This document shows positions 34,833 through 44,770 of a stretch of 64,000 nt of DNA, piece by piece (position 1 is the stretch's first letter; each line of letters starts with the position of its first letter). Source of the stretch: Alphaproteobacteria bacterium (GTDB lineage: Bacteria; Pseudomonadota; Alphaproteobacteria; DSM-16000; Inquilinaceae). Location of the stretch: positions 1 through 64,000 of the forward strand of contig JANQSN010000043.1 of NCBI GenBank assembly GCA_028284045.1. Direction: 5' to 3'. The translations under genes and the position numbers were made by a program. Below the pieces are notes generated by a model that worked only from the letters and a program-made list of their open reading frames with translations, had not been told where the DNA came from and did not search any database.

Positions 34833-34959
34833 AACCCAATCGCAAGAACTCGAACCGGCTGCGAAACGGCCTCCCGATCGGGTGTGAGGACGGCTTGCCA
34901 GCAGGGCAGCCATCGCCTATTGCCAGCCGGAATCCCTCCTCCGCTGACCGGCGGTTCCC

Positions 34960-35991
34960 ATGATCGACTTCTTCAGCGACACCAAGACGCGCCCCACCGC
35001 GGCCATGCGCGCGGCCATCGCCGCCGCGGAGGTCGGCGACGAGCAGAAGTTCGAAGACCCGACGACCAACCGGCTGGTCGAGCGGGTGGCCGACCTGTTG
35101 GGCAAGGATGCTGCGGTGTTCCTGCCGTCGGGCACGATGTGCAACGAGATCGCGGTCAATGTGCTGTGCCGGCCGGGCGACGCGGTGATCTGCGAAGAGA
35201 GCTGCCATCTGGTGAACTTCGAGGCCGGCGCCCCGGCGGCGTTGAGCGGCGTGGTGATGAAGGCCGTGGCCGGCACGCGGGGCCGGTTCACCGCCGATCA
35301 GATGCGCCAGGCGGTCTGGCCGGCCTCGCGCTACGCGCCGAAGACGCGGCTGGTGGCGGTGGAGCAGACGGCCAACCTCGCCGGCGGCGCGGTCTGGCCG
35401 GTCGACCAGCTCGACGCCGTCGCCGCCGCGGCGCAGCAGGCGGGGCTGGCGACCCATATGGACGGCGCCCGGCTGTTCAATGCCGCCGTCGCCACGGGCC
35501 TGCCGGTCGGGCGCCTGGCCGCCGGGTTCGACAGCGTCTGGGTCGACTTCTCCAAGGGGCTCGGCTGCCCGGTCGGGGCGGTGCTGGCCGGCGGCCGCGG
35601 GTTCATCGAGGAAGCCTGGGCGCGCAAGCAGGGTTGGGGCGGCGCGCTGCGCCAATCCGGGATTCTCGCCGCCGCGTGTCTGTACGCCCTCGACCACCAC
35701 ATCGACCGGCTGGCGGAGGATCACGCGCTGGCGGCGGAGATCGCCGACCGATTGGCGGCGATCGACGGCATCGCCCAGGTCGTGCCGCCCGACACCAATA
35801 TCGTCTTCTTCGACGTAGCGGCCGACGGCTTGCCCGCGCCGGAGATCGCCCGCCGGCTGCAGGACGAGCACGGCATTCAGATCGGCGCGTTCAGCGAGCG
35901 GCGCATCCGGGTCGTCACCCATCTCGACGTCACGGTCGAGGACGGGCGCCGGCTGACCGACGCGCTGGGGCAAGTGCTCAAGCGCGGCTGA
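34960..35991 (+). CDS. Low-specificity L-threonine aldolase (PLP-dependent)
   Basis: A 343-aa fold-type I PLP enzyme that cleaves L-threonine/allo-threonine to glycine and acetaldehyde. FSDTKTRPTAAM at the N-terminus, FLPSGTMCNEI, HMDGARLFNA (Asp168 for the pyridine nitrogen) and DFSKGLGCPVGAVL (Lys199, Schiff base) are the family landmarks. The length is typical. It is divergent from the iron-binding protein gene. A 10-bp hairpin follows at 36004-36032. Confidence 0.93.
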   Translation: MIDFFSDTKTRPTAAMRAAIAAAEVGDEQKFEDPTTNRLVERVADLLGKDAAVFLPSGTMCNEIAVNVLCRPGDAVICEESCHLVNFEAGAPAALSGVVMKAVAGTRGRFTADQMRQAVWPASRYAPKTRLVAVEQTANLAGGAVWPVDQLDAVAAAAQQAGLATHMDGARLFNAAVATGLPVGRLAAGFDSVWVDFSKGLGCPVGAVLAGGRGFIEEAWARKQGWGGALRQSGILAAACLYALDHHIDRLAEDHALAAEIADRLAAIDGIAQVVPPDTNIVFFDVAADGLPAPEIARRLQDEHGIQIGAFSERRIRVVTHLDVTVEDGRRLTDALGQVLKRG

Positions 35992-36003
35992 GCCCGATTC
36001 CGG

Positions 36004-36032
36004 CCGCGCCGGGTCGGTTAGGCCCGGCGCGG
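36004..36032 (+). terminator. Hairpin after the threonine aldolase gene
   Basis: CCGCGCCGGG (36004-36013) and CCCGGCGCGG (36023-36032) form a perfect 10-bp stem with a 9-nt loop, 12 nt after the stop codon. There is no strong T-run, as in many high-GC genomes. Confidence 0.55.
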
Positions 36033-36137
36033 ATCGTCGCGATTCCACACCAACCCTATCGAGGGGCGCCGTAAGCACGCTAAGCTTCGCGTGTGACAGG
36101 ACCGTTTTGTCCTGCCGGCGGTTGCGGGTGGCGGCGT

Positions 36138-37967
36138 ATGTTCGATTTCGATCCGAACCCGACCGAACGACTTTTCTGGACGGCGTTGGCGCTGATCGCG
36201 GCGGCTTGCCTGTTCGCGCCGATCTTCCGCCGGCTCGGGCTCGGCACGATCCTCGGCTATCTGGCCGCGGGTTTCGCCATCCAGCTCGTCTTCGCCGGCA
36301 GCTTCGCCGAACATCCGGAGGAACTGCTGCACTTCGCCGAGTTCGGCGTCGTCCTGTTCATGTTCGTCATCGGGCTGGAACTGAAGCCGTCGTCGCTGTG
36401 GGCGATGCGCAACGACATCTTCGGCCTGGGACTGGCGCAGATGCTGGCCTGCGGGGCGGCGCTGGCGGTGCCGGCGGTGGTCGTCGGCCTGCCGGTCGCG
36501 GCGGCGGTGGTGATCGGCTTCGGCCTTGCGCTGTCGTCGACGGCGCTGGTCATGCGTACGCTCGACGAGCATGGGCAACGGGCCAGCCACCATGGCCGCA
36601 AGGCGTTCGCCATCCTGTTGTTCCAGGATCTCGCGATCGTCCCCTTGCTGCTGATGGTGGCGTTCCTGGCGCCAACCACGGAAACCGTCGATCTGATGGA
36701 GAGCCTGGGCGGGATCGCCGCCGCGGTGGTGGCCATCGCGATCCTGGTGCTGGCCGGGCGCTACCTGCTGGACCCGATGTTCCGCCTGTTGGCGGCTACC
36801 GGCATGCCGGAGCTGATGACCGCCAGCGCGCTGGGCATCGTGATCGCCGCTGCCATGCTGATGAACGTCGTTGGCATGTCCTACGCCATGGGAGCCTTCC
36901 TGGCCGGGGTGATGCTGGCGGAGTCGACCTACCGCCACGAGGTGGAGGCAAACATCGAACCCTTCCGGGGGCTCTTCCTGGGCCTGTTCTTCGTCGCCGT
37001 CGGCCTGTCGCTGGACGGCCAGGTGGTGGCGGAGAGCTGGGTGGTGATCCTGGTGGCGACGCTGGTGGCGATGACCCTGAAGGGCGGCGTGATCTTCGGT
37101 CTCGCCGCCGCCGCCGGCACCGGCCGCGACACCGCCGTGCGGCTGGGCCTGGGGCTGTCGCAGCATGGCGAGTTCGGCTTCGTCATCTTCACCGCGGCCT
37201 TGGCGGCCGGGCTGCTCGACCCCGCGCTGTCGTCGGTCCTGATCGCCGTCGTGACGCTGTCGATGGCGCTGGCGCCCCTGGTTGCCCGGCTGGAGCCGAT
37301 GCTGGTCCGCCGTCCGATCGGCGAGACGATGGACGAGACCTATGACGGGGCCGGCGGCAGCGCGCTGGTGATCGGCTTCGGCCGGTTCGGGCAGATCGCC
37401 TGCCAGCCGCTGTTTGCGCGCGGGGTCCGCGTCACCATCCTGGACAGCGACGCCAACCGGGTCCGCGAGGCGGAGCGCTTCGGCTTCCGCGTCTATTTCG
37501 GCGACGGGTCGCGCCGCGACGTGTTGCGTGCGGCGGGGGCCGGCGAGGCGCGCCTGGTCGCCGTGTGCATCGACGATGCGCCGACCGCCACGGAAATCGT
37601 GGCGCTGGTCAAGGCGGAGTTCCCGCGCGCCCAGGTGATGGCCCGCACCTATGACCGCCGCCACGCCATCGAGCTGAGGCAGATCGGCGTGGATTGGGAG
37701 ATCCGCGAGACGGTGGAATCAGCCCTGGCGATGGGCGGCCAGGTGCTGGAGGCGCTGGGCGAGACCGCGGAAGAGGCGGCCCACACCGTCGCCGGCGTGC
37801 GCGCCCGCGATCTGGAGCGGCTTCACCAGCAGGAGGAAGGCGACCTCTATTCCGGCCTCGACCGCCTGCATGTCGGACCGGTCCGACCTGAGCCGCTGGA
37901 GGTCGTGGAGACGCAAGAGCCAGAGCCAGAGGCAGAGGCAGAGGCAGAGGCGGCGCGGCGATCATAG
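36138..37967 (+). CDS. CPA2-family cation:proton antiporter (KefB/KefC-like) with TrkA-N domain
   Basis: A protein of about 609 aa. Twelve or so hydrophobic helices (residues about 8-390) carry the family sequences LGTILGYLAAGFAI, FAEFGVVLFMFVIGLEL and LSQHGEFGFVIF. A cytosolic Rossmann RCK domain follows (VIGFGRFGQIACQPL, acidic LDSDANR). This is a K+ or Na+ efflux/H+ antiporter controlled by nucleotide binding. The C-terminus ends in an EA/QEPEPEAEAEAE tail. The ATG at 36138 starts 8 residues before the first helix; a GTG at 36093 would add 15 residues. A second, different antiporter lies at 39679. Confidence 0.92.
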   Translation: MFDFDPNPTERLFWTALALIAAACLFAPIFRRLGLGTILGYLAAGFAIQLVFAGSFAEHPEELLHFAEFGVVLFMFVIGLELKPSSLWAMRNDIFGLGLAQMLACGAALAVPAVVVGLPVAAAVVIGFGLALSSTALVMRTLDEHGQRASHHGRKAFAILLFQDLAIVPLLLMVAFLAPTTETVDLMESLGGIAAAVVAIAILVLAGRYLLDPMFRLLAATGMPELMTASALGIVIAAAMLMNVVGMSYAMGAFLAGVMLAESTYRHEVEANIEPFRGLFLGLFFVAVGLSLDGQVVAESWVVILVATLVAMTLKGGVIFGLAAAAGTGRDTAVRLGLGLSQHGEFGFVIFTAALAAGLLDPALSSVLIAVVTLSMALAPLVARLEPMLVRRPIGETMDETYDGAGGSALVIGFGRFGQIACQPLFARGVRVTILDSDANRVREAERFGFRVYFGDGSRRDVLRAAGAGEARLVAVCIDDAPTATEIVALVKAEFPRAQVMARTYDRRHAIELRQIGVDWEIRETVESALAMGGQVLEALGETAEEAAHTVAGVRARDLERLHQQEEGDLYSGLDRLHVGPVRPEPLEVVETQEPEPEAEAEAEAARRS

Positions 37968-38044
37968 GCCGGGCGGTTCCTTCGCCACGGCGACGGTCTA
38001 TCATGCCGGCCTTACGGCACCGTCACGAAACGAGACCCGACGCC

Positions 38045-38587
38045 ATGGGCGACATGTCTTCTCCGGCCCCCGACCGCGCCGCCGCGCTGGCCGCGGTCGC
38101 TGCCCGCTTTGCCGCGTCCACCGATGGGGTGATCGAGGAGATCGCCGCCGAGCATGGCCTGACGCCCCGGGAGGTTGCGGGCTGCCTGCCGGAAGCCGCG
38201 GGCTTCAGCCTGCCGGGCCGTCTGTTCCGCGAGATCATGAACGATGTCGCGGATTGGGGGGCGGTCACCTTCCTGGTCCACACGCCCGATCTGATCCTCG
38301 AATGCTATGGCGAGGTGCCCAAGGGGAAGGTCGCCCAGGGCTATTTCAACCTGATCGGCGACAGCCCGATCGGCGGCCATATCCGCGACGAGCGCTGCAC
38401 CGAGATCCAGTTCGTCAGCCGCACCTTCATGCGCACCGAGTCGCATGCCATCTATTTCTTCAACGCGGAGGGCGGGATCATGTTCAAGGTCTTCGTCGGC
38501 CGCGACGAGCACTACCGGCTCTATCCCGACCAGGTGACCCGCTTCATGGGGTTGCGCGACCGGCTTGCCGGGCGGGAGATCGCCTGA
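38045..38587 (+). CDS. hutX: Haem-utilisation cytosolic carrier HutX
   Basis: A 180-aa cytoplasmic protein of the HutX/HuvX family, which binds haem and hands it to a haem-degrading enzyme. Family landmarks are ADWGAVTFLVHTPD, ECYGEVPKGKVAQGYFNL, GHIRDERCTEIQFVSRTFM and MFKVFVGRDEHYRLY. The N-terminal part (residues 10-60) is helical and matches the winged-helix-like start of the family. The ATG at 38045 is preferred over 38003; a Met 3 codons on is also possible. No hutZ/hutW or haem transporter genes are adjacent. Confidence 0.85.
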   Translation: MGDMSSPAPDRAAALAAVAARFAASTDGVIEEIAAEHGLTPREVAGCLPEAAGFSLPGRLFREIMNDVADWGAVTFLVHTPDLILECYGEVPKGKVAQGYFNLIGDSPIGGHIRDERCTEIQFVSRTFMRTESHAIYFFNAEGGIMFKVFVGRDEHYRLYPDQVTRFMGLRDRLAGREIA

Positions 38588-38672
38588 CTCCAGGGCTGGG
38601 GGCGAGCGGGTGGTGCAGCGAAGATGCGAGTCCACCGCCCCGTTTTCGAAGGAATCTTGAGGACGCCAGACC

Positions 38673-39449
38673 ATGACAAGGGCACTGGACGCGGAGATCG
38701 CCTTCGCCATGGAGACGGAGGAGGCGCTGTTGGCGCATCTGCCCTACCTGCTCCAGGATCTGCCGTCGTTGAGCGGTGACGACGACGATGTCGTCGACCT
38801 GCTGCGCGAGACCGGCTTGCCGACGGGCGGTTGCGTCCTCGATCTGGGGTGCGGACGCGGCGGACTGTTGATACGGCTCGCGCAGGAGTTCGGCGCCCAG
38901 GTGACCGGTTTCGACGGCCATGCCGGCTTTCTTGCGGAAGCCGTGCGGGTATCGGCGTCGGCCGGGCTCTCGGGCCGCTGCCAGTTCGTCGCAGGCGATC
39001 TGCGCGGCGCCCTGGCGGAGGATGCGCGCTACGACGCCGTCCTGATGATCGCCGTCGGGCCAGTCCTCGGCAATGCGGCCGAGACGGTCGGCAAGCTCCG
39101 CGCCGTTGCCAAGCCGGGCGGGCTGATCGTGATCGGCGATGGCTATATCGAAGACGGCGCGCCGCCAACCGAGGCCTACGCGGACTACCCCGACAAGGCG
39201 ACGATGGAGGCCGGGCTCACCCGCTTCGGCGAGACCATCGTCGCGCGGCGCGAGCGCGGCCCCGGCCTGGCGGCCTTCAACGCGCTGACATTGAAGATGG
39301 TTCCCAAACGCGCCGAAGCGTTGAAGACGACGCACCCCGAGCTGGCAGCCGACCTCGACGCCTATGTCGCGCGCCAATTCGAGGAGGTGGCGCTGATGGA
39401 CGGCCCGATCGTGCCAACGATCTGGGCGCTCAGGCGCGCGGCCGTCTAA
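38673..39449 (+). CDS. Class I SAM-dependent methyltransferase
   Basis: A 258-aa methyltransferase. The glycine-rich motif I VLDLGCGRGGLLIRLAQ lies near residue 54, the acidic FDGH after it binds the SAM ribose, and the middle motif is YDAVLMIAVGPVLGN. The C-terminal LRRAAV tail is short. The N-terminal 40 residues (MTRALDAEIAFAMETEEALL) may form the substrate cap. The substrate cannot be deduced. A long nested hairpin at 39469-39523 follows it. Confidence 0.82.
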   Translation: MTRALDAEIAFAMETEEALLAHLPYLLQDLPSLSGDDDDVVDLLRETGLPTGGCVLDLGCGRGGLLIRLAQEFGAQVTGFDGHAGFLAEAVRVSASAGLSGRCQFVAGDLRGALAEDARYDAVLMIAVGPVLGNAAETVGKLRAVAKPGGLIVIGDGYIEDGAPPTEAYADYPDKATMEAGLTRFGETIVARRERGPGLAAFNALTLKMVPKRAEALKTTHPELAADLDAYVARQFEEVALMDGPIVPTIWALRRAAV

Positions 39450-39468
39450 TCGGGGGCCGGACACCAAC

Positions 39469-39523
39469 GACGGGCCTGACCCGCCTTGCGCCGGCTGGGC
39501 AACGCCGGCGCGTCAGACCCGTC
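39469..39523 (+). terminator. Long nested hairpin after the methyltransferase gene
   Basis: The outer arms GACGGGCCTGAC (39469-39480) and GTCAGACCCGTC (39512-39523) pair with one G-U-type position. The inner arms GCGCCGGC (39488-39495) and GCCGGCGC (39504-39511) are perfect. It begins 20 nt after the stop codon. The rest of the gap to 39678 shows no gene. Confidence 0.6.
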
Positions 39524-39678
39524 TCACCCAGCCAACAAAGGGGGCCGTTTTGCACGCCGATCCGGGGCCCCGATTGACTGCCGTTTGACACTCGAACGGA
39601 TCGCCGACCGTCGGATCACGCGGATCAATGATCTGGGCGCGCCAGGTTGCTAACGTAGGATACAACCGGGACGCCACG

Positions 39679-41373
39679 ATGCACGACTACGTCTTCCACG
39701 AAATCGCCTTCCTGCTCCTCGTCGCCGCCACGGTGGGCCTGCTCGGGACGGCGTTGCGCCAGCCGGTGGTCGTCAGCTTCATCGTCGTCGGCATCGCCGC
39801 CGCGGCGCTCTTCGACAGCACGCCGGCGACGGTCGCGCATATCACGTTTCTCGCCGAACTCGGCGTGGCGCTGCTCCTGTTCCTGGTCGGTCTTACGCTC
39901 GACTGGCGACTGGTGCGCCAACTTGGCCCGGTAGCGTTGGCGACGGGCCTGGGTCAGGTCGTCTTCACCGCCGGCATCGGCTTCCTCTTGGGGCTGGCCC
40001 TCGGGATCGATCCGCTGACCAGCCTCTACATCGCCGTCGCGCTGACCTTCTCGTCGACAATCATCATCGTGAAGCTGCTGAGCGACAAGCGCGAGCTGGA
40101 GACGCTGCACGGCCGCATCGCGCTGGGTTTCCTGATCGTTCAGGACATTGTCGTCGTGGTTGCCATGGTGGCGTTGTCGACGCTGGGCGTCGGCGCCGCC
40201 GGCAAGGGCGGCGATCTCGTCGTCATAGCGCTTGGCCTTATGGGGCTGGTGGTGGGGCTCTTCGCCTTCGTGCGTTGGGTGGCGGAACCGCTGACCGCGC
40301 GCTTCGCCCGCTCGCCGGAGCTGTTGGTGATCTTCGCCATCGGCTGGGCCGCAACGGCGGCGGCGGTCGGCGATCTCATCGGCATCGGCAAGGAACTCGG
40401 GGGTCTCGCCGCCGGGGTGTCGCTGGGCTCGACCACCTATCGCGACATGATCTCGGCGCGCCTTTCGGCCTTGCGCGACTTTCTGCTGCTCTTCTTTTTC
40501 CTCTACATCGGCACGACGCTCAATTTGTCGACGCTGGGTCAGGATGCCGGCCGGGCCGTCGCCTTCTCCCTCTTCGTGCTGATCGGCAATCCGCTGATCG
40601 TCCTCATCATCATGGCGACCATGGGCTACCGGGTGCGCACGGGCTTTCTCTGCGGGCTCACGGTCGCGCAGATCTCGGAATTCTCCCTGATCTTCATGGC
40701 CATGGGGCTGGCGCTCGGGCATGTCGACGAGGCCGCGGTGGGGCTCGTCACCCTGGTCGGCCTCGTGACCATCGCCGTCTCGGTCTACATGATCACCTAC
40801 TCGCACGGGCTCTACGCCCGGATGAAACCGGCGCTCGGCATCTTCGACTTTGGCCATCGGCGCGAGCCCGAGAACGAGGAGGATGGCCCGCTCGCGGTCG
40901 ACGTCATCGTCTTCGGGCTGGGCCGGGTCGGCCTGCGTCTGCTTGAGCAGCTACAGGACGAAGGCTACACGGTGCTCGGCGTCGATCTCGATCCGACCGT
41001 GGTGCGCGAGTCGCGCCAGCTCGGCTATCGGGTCCGCTATGGCGACGTCAACGAACACGCCTTCTGGGACCAACTGCCGCTGGGCACGGCCCGCTGGCTC
41101 GTGCTCGCCGTTCCCTTCGGCACGTTGCGGCTGAGCCACACCGACCCGGGACACGGGCTGCTCGCGGCGATCCGCGCCCACGGCTACCACGGCCGCACAG
41201 CGTTCATCGCCCGCGCGCCCGAGCAGGGCCGACAGATCGAGAAGGCCGGCGTCGATCTCGTCCTGTATCCCCTGGATGACGCGGCGACGAACGCGGCGCG
41301 CCGCATGGTCGAACTCGACGACACCCGTGGTGCCGGCGTGAAGGATGAACCGGCCGTCGAGGAGACGACATGA
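39679..41373 (+). CDS. Kef-type cation:proton antiporter with TrkA-N domain
   Basis: A 564-aa membrane protein. N-terminal helices (from HEIAFLLLVAATVGLLG) contain FLAELGVALLLFLVGLTLDW and LTVAQISEFSLIFMAMGLALG, the CPA2 antiporter landmarks. The cytosolic part from about residue 412 is a Rossmann RCK domain (VIVFGLGRVGLRLLEQL, acidic GVDLDP). Compared with the antiporter at 36138, the N-terminus and RCK domain are only distantly similar, so this is not a recent duplicate. The ATG at 39679 fits the first helix; the in-frame start at 39628 would add 17 polar residues. Confidence 0.9.
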   Translation: MHDYVFHEIAFLLLVAATVGLLGTALRQPVVVSFIVVGIAAAALFDSTPATVAHITFLAELGVALLLFLVGLTLDWRLVRQLGPVALATGLGQVVFTAGIGFLLGLALGIDPLTSLYIAVALTFSSTIIIVKLLSDKRELETLHGRIALGFLIVQDIVVVVAMVALSTLGVGAAGKGGDLVVIALGLMGLVVGLFAFVRWVAEPLTARFARSPELLVIFAIGWAATAAAVGDLIGIGKELGGLAAGVSLGSTTYRDMISARLSALRDFLLLFFFLYIGTTLNLSTLGQDAGRAVAFSLFVLIGNPLIVLIIMATMGYRVRTGFLCGLTVAQISEFSLIFMAMGLALGHVDEAAVGLVTLVGLVTIAVSVYMITYSHGLYARMKPALGIFDFGHRREPENEEDGPLAVDVIVFGLGRVGLRLLEQLQDEGYTVLGVDLDPTVVRESRQLGYRVRYGDVNEHAFWDQLPLGTARWLVLAVPFGTLRLSHTDPGHGLLAAIRAHGYHGRTAFIARAPEQGRQIEKAGVDLVLYPLDDAATNAARRMVELDDTRGAGVKDEPAVEETT

Positions 41374-41594
41374 TCGCTTGCCGGTCCACCGCGACCGTCG
41401 GAGGCCGATCGCGCCGGCGTCCGAGGGCCTGCTTGGCACTTGAGGATGCAACGGTTCGCGGCCGCCTTCGGCAAGCCCGCGGCCTGTGTCGGAATCGTGC
41501 CGCACCGGCCAGCAGGTTCGCGATGTGTTCAGGGTAGATTCGGTCACATTCCGCGACCGAACCGCTATCATCGTCCGCCAACTGATTGAAATCT

Positions 41595-41669
41595 TGGAGC
41601 GGGCGATGGGATTCGAACCCACGACTTCAACCTTGGCAAGGTTGCGCTCTACCCCTGAGCTACGCCCGC
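41595..41669 (-). tRNA. tRNA-Gly (GCC)
   Basis: 75 nt on the minus strand including the encoded CCA. The acceptor stem GCGGGCG pairs with CGCCCGC (41599-41605), with U73 before CCA. The anticodon stem CAACC/GGTTG encloses TTGCCAA, giving anticodon GCC. The T arm reads GTGGGTTCGAATCCCAT. All conserved tRNA positions are present. Confidence 0.97.
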
Positions 41670-41723
41670 GCGCTTTCCGACGTCATCGGGGTGCCGTGGA
41701 ACCGGCCCGCCGGAAAGGCCGGC

Positions 41724-41751
41724 ATCATAGCCAACGGCCTCGGCTTTGCAA
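41724..41751 (-). promoter_or_regulatory. Promoter of tRNA-Gly
   Basis: On the minus strand TTGCAA (41746-41751), a 16-nt spacer and TATGAT (41724-41729) form a near-consensus sigma-70 promoter. This places transcription start about 48 nt before the mature tRNA 5' end. Confidence 0.6.
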
Positions 41752-41893
41752 GCGCCCTCGGCGCGGCCGGCTTGCGGTTGGACGGCAATTGAGCTATCAC
41801 CCCGCTCTCTGTTGACAGAAGCGTTCAGTGCGACGGCCGGGCGGCGACGCCGGGGCCCCATCGCCGCGACGGGCATTCGGGAAAGAGCGGGTC

Positions 41894-42115
41894 ATGAAAG
41901 AGGGCATTCACCCCGACTATCACGAGATCACGGTCGTCATGACCGATGGTACGGAGTTCAAGACCCGGTCGTGCTATGGCGAGCCCGGCGCCACGCTGCG
42001 CCTGGAGATCGACCCGAAGTCGCACCCGGCCTGGACCGGCGTGCAGCGCGTCATCGACCGCGGCGGCCAAGTCGGCAAGTTTAAGAAGCGCTTCGAGGGC
42101 TTCGGCTTCAAGTAA
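41894..42115 (+). CDS. rpmE: 50S ribosomal protein L31
   Basis: A 73-aa L31. It begins [20 protein letters not shown] and contains [21 protein letters not shown]. The CxxC...CxxC zinc-binding set of zinc-type L31 is reduced to one Cys (RSCYGEPG), so this is the zinc-independent (C-) form. GAAAGAGCGGGTC upstream is a modest ribosome-binding site; the ATG at 41894 matches the conserved family start, and the longer frame from 41828 does not. Confidence 0.95.
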   Translation: MKEGIHPDYHEITVVMTDGTEFKTRSCYGEPGATLRLEIDPKSHPAWTGVQRVIDRGGQVGKFKKRFEGFGFK

Positions 42116-42170
42116 GCCGACCCGTACGGGCGCGCCGGGCGACAAGAGAACCGTTCGACCTCGCCTCCAA

Positions 42171-42241
42171 CGTCATTCCCGCGAAAGCGGGAATCTCTCC
42201 GTGCCAGACGGTTGAAGATCTCCGCTTTCGCGGAGATGACG
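42171..42241. repeat. Dispersed double-hairpin intergenic repeat, family A copy 2
   Basis: Begins CGTCATTCCCGCG and contains the TCCCGC...GCGGGA hairpin, a divergent centre (CGTGCCAGACGGTTG), then a second hairpin (TCTCCGC / GCGGAGA) ending GATGACG. The outer ends CGTCAT and ATGACG are complementary. The same block order occurs at 4001-4070. It lies between rpmE and cbiB. Confidence 0.75.
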
Positions 42242-42295
42242 GTTTGGGGGCGGTGTTCGTGAACCGGCCGGGCGGCGCGCCGATCGACGATCCTG

Positions 42296-43282
42296 ATGGG
42301 CTTGATCCTTGCCGACGCGGCTTGGGTGCCATTGGCGGCCCTTTGCCTGGCCCTGCTGCTCGATGCGCTGATCGGCGATCCGGACTGGCTGTGGCGGCGG
42401 GTGCCGCACCCGGTGGTGGCGATCGGTCGGGCAATCGGTTTCGTTGATGACAGGTTGAACCGCGGATCGGGCCGGCGCCGCCGGGTGGCCGGAGTCGGTG
42501 CGGTTGCGGTCCTGGTGAGCGGCGCAATCGGCCTCGGCTGGGGACTGGCGGCGCTGACGGGCCGGATCCCGTTCGGCTGGGCCGTGGAAGCGGCCATCGC
42601 GGCGACGCTGCTGGCCGGGCGCAGCTTGGTCTGCCATGTCGGCGCCGTCGCCGACGGTTTGGACCGGGCGGGGCTCGACGGCGGGCGGCGGGCGGTGGCG
42701 CGGATCGTCGGGCGTGATCCCGACAGCCTGGACGAAGCCGGCGTCGCCCGCGCGGCGATCGAGAGCCTGGCGGAGAATTTCTCCGACGGGCTGGCCGCGC
42801 CGGTCTTCTGGTACGCCCTGGCCGGCCTGCCGGGCCTGTTGGCCTATAAGGCGATCAACACCGCCGACAGCATGATCGGGCACCGGAGCGAACGGCACCG
42901 CGCCTTCGGCTGGGCGGCGGCGCGCCTCGACGACCTGGTCAATCTGATCCCGGCACGCCTGACGGCGCCCCTGTTCGCGCTCGCTGCGGTGGTCCTCCCC
43001 GGCGCATCGCCGCGCGCCGCGCTGGCCGCGGCCTGGGCCGACGCGCCGCATCACCGCTCGCCCAATGCCGGCTGGCCGGAGGCGGCGATGGCCGGCGCGC
43101 TGGGCCTGGCGCTCGCCGGACCACGGGCCTATGGCGGCGACGTCGTGGCGGATGCCTGGATGAACCGGGACGGCCGACAGGCGGCGATGGCGTCGGATAT
43201 CCGTCGCGCGCTTCGGCTCGCCGCGGGCGCTTGGGTACTGATCGGGCTCGCCGCCCTCGCGGCGCTCGCCGCTACGCTGTGA
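42296..43282 (+). CDS. cbiB: Adenosylcobinamide-phosphate synthase (CbiB/CobD)
   Basis: A 328-aa membrane protein that attaches (R)-1-amino-2-propanol phosphate (or its precursor) to adenosylcobyric acid. Landmarks: [53 protein letters not shown] and [13 protein letters not shown]. About five hydrophobic helices are present. It runs opposite to the rest of the cobalamin genes and its 3' end overlaps the end of cobQ by 11 nt (convergent). The naming differs between Salmonella (cbiB) and Pseudomonas denitrificans (cobD). Confidence 0.95.
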   Translation: MGLILADAAWVPLAALCLALLLDALIGDPDWLWRRVPHPVVAIGRAIGFVDDRLNRGSGRRRRVAGVGAVAVLVSGAIGLGWGLAALTGRIPFGWAVEAAIAATLLAGRSLVCHVGAVADGLDRAGLDGGRRAVARIVGRDPDSLDEAGVARAAIESLAENFSDGLAAPVFWYALAGLPGLLAYKAINTADSMIGHRSERHRAFGWAAARLDDLVNLIPARLTAPLFALAAVVLPGASPRAALAAAWADAPHHRSPNAGWPEAAMAGALGLALAGPRAYGGDVVADAWMNRDGRQAAMASDIRRALRLAAGAWVLIGLAALAALAATL

Positions 43283-44753
43283 CGGGTTGGCGGGCGATCG
43301 CCAGCAACCGGTCGAGGTCGAGATGGGCCGCCAGATGGTCGGCCAGCGCATCCAGCGTACGCTCCACCGTCGCCTCATAGGCGAGATCGCCGGTCGGCGG
43401 CCGGCCGACCGCGGCCAGGAAGGCGCGGCGGAAGCCGTCATCGGCGAACAGCCCGTGCACGTAGCAGCCGAGCACGCGGCCCGACACCGCGCCGTCGGGG
43501 CGCGGTCCGCCGTCGCCGTCGAGGGTCAGCATCGGCCGGTCTAGGCCGGGGCCGGTGGTGCGGCCCATATGCATCTCATAGCCGTGGACGGCCTCACCGG
43601 TCAGTCGGTCGCGGCCGGAGACCGCGATCAGTGCCTTGTCGGGCGTCAGCACGGTTTCGACATCCAGGAAACCCAAACCGTCGACGGCGCCGGCCGGGCC
43701 TTCCAGCCCGTCGGGGTCGTCCAGCCGGCGGCCCAGCATCTGGAAGCCGGCGCACAGGCCGACCACCCAGCCGCCGCGCCGGATATGGGCGGCCAGATCG
43801 ATGTCCCAGCCCTGGCGGCGCAGGAAGGCCAGGTCGCCGATGGTCGATTTCGATCCCGGAAGGATGACCACCCGCGCCTCGGCCGGCAGCGGCTCGCCCG
43901 GCGGCACGGCGACGGCGCGCACGCCGGGCTCCAGCTTCAGCGGGTCGAGATCGTCGAAATTGGCGATGCGCGACAGCATCGGCATGGCGACGACGAGGTC
44001 GTCGTGGATCCCCGCATTGGTGCGGGTGGACAGCGCCACGGCATCTTCCGCCGGCAGCTTGTGCGCTTCGCCGAACCACGGCACGACGCCCAGCGAGGGC
44101 CAGCCGGTGCGCTCCTCGATGATCGTCAGCCCGTCGTCGAACAGTCGCACGTCGCCGCGGAACTTGTTGATCAGGAAGGCTCGGATGCGCTGCCGTTCCG
44201 CCTCGGTAACGACCGCGTGGGTGCCGACGAGCTGGGCGATCACCCCGCCGCGGTCGATATCGCCGGCCAGCACGACGGGCACGTCTGCGGCGTCCGCGAA
44301 GCCCATATTGGCGATGTCGCCGGCCCGTAGATTGACCTCGGCTGGGCTGCCGGCACCCTCCACGAGGACCAGGTCGGCTGCGTCGCCGAGGCGCGAAAAA
44401 CTCTCCAGGACGGCGGGCAGCAGGCGCGGCTTCCACGCTTGGTAGTCGCGTGCCTTCAAGGTGGCGACGCGGCGGCCCTGGACGACGACCTGCGCGCCGA
44501 GATCGCTTTCCGGCTTCAGCAGCACCGGGTTCATGTCGACCGACGGGGCCACGCCGCAGGCGCGTGCCTGCAGGGCCTGGGCGCGGCCGATCTCTCCGCC
44601 GTCGGGTGTGACCGCGGCGTTGTTCGACATGTTCTGCGGCTTGAACGGCCGCACGACGAGCCCGCGCCGGGTGAAGGCGCGCGCCAGCCCCGCCACCAGC
44701 ACCGACTTGCCGACGTCGGAGCCGGTGCCCTGGATCATCACCGCGGCGGTCAT
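43272..44753 (-). CDS. cobQ: Cobyric acid synthase
   Basis: A 493-aa ATP-dependent glutamine amidotransferase that amidates four side chains of adenosylcobyrinic acid a,c-diamide. The N-terminal DTB-synthetase-like domain has the P-loop-like [17 protein letters not shown] and [12 protein letters not shown]. The C-terminal class I-type (CobBQ) domain has the nucleophile Cys in [12 protein letters not shown] and the His in YVHGLFAD. The ATG at 44753 begins [13 protein letters not shown], right at the first strand. It is last in the cob operon, 17 nt after cobO. Confidence 0.96.
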   Translation of the reverse strand: MTAAVMIQGTGSDVGKSVLVAGLARAFTRRGLVVRPFKPQNMSNNAAVTPDGGEIGRAQALQARACGVAPSVDMNPVLLKPESDLGAQVVVQGRRVATLKARDYQAWKPRLLPAVLESFSRLGDAADLVLVEGAGSPAEVNLRAGDIANMGFADAADVPVVLAGDIDRGGVIAQLVGTHAVVTEAERQRIRAFLINKFRGDVRLFDDGLTIIEERTGWPSLGVVPWFGEAHKLPAEDAVALSTRTNAGIHDDLVVAMPMLSRIANFDDLDPLKLEPGVRAVAVPPGEPLPAEARVVILPGSKSTIGDLAFLRRQGWDIDLAAHIRRGGWVVGLCAGFQMLGRRLDDPDGLEGPAGAVDGLGFLDVETVLTPDKALIAVSGRDRLTGEAVHGYEMHMGRTTGPGLDRPMLTLDGDGGPRPDGAVSGRVLGCYVHGLFADDGFRRAFLAAVGRPPTGDLAYEATVERTLDALADHLAAHLDLDRLLAIARQPVTA

Positions 44754-44770
44754 GGGATGGCGTGCGCCGT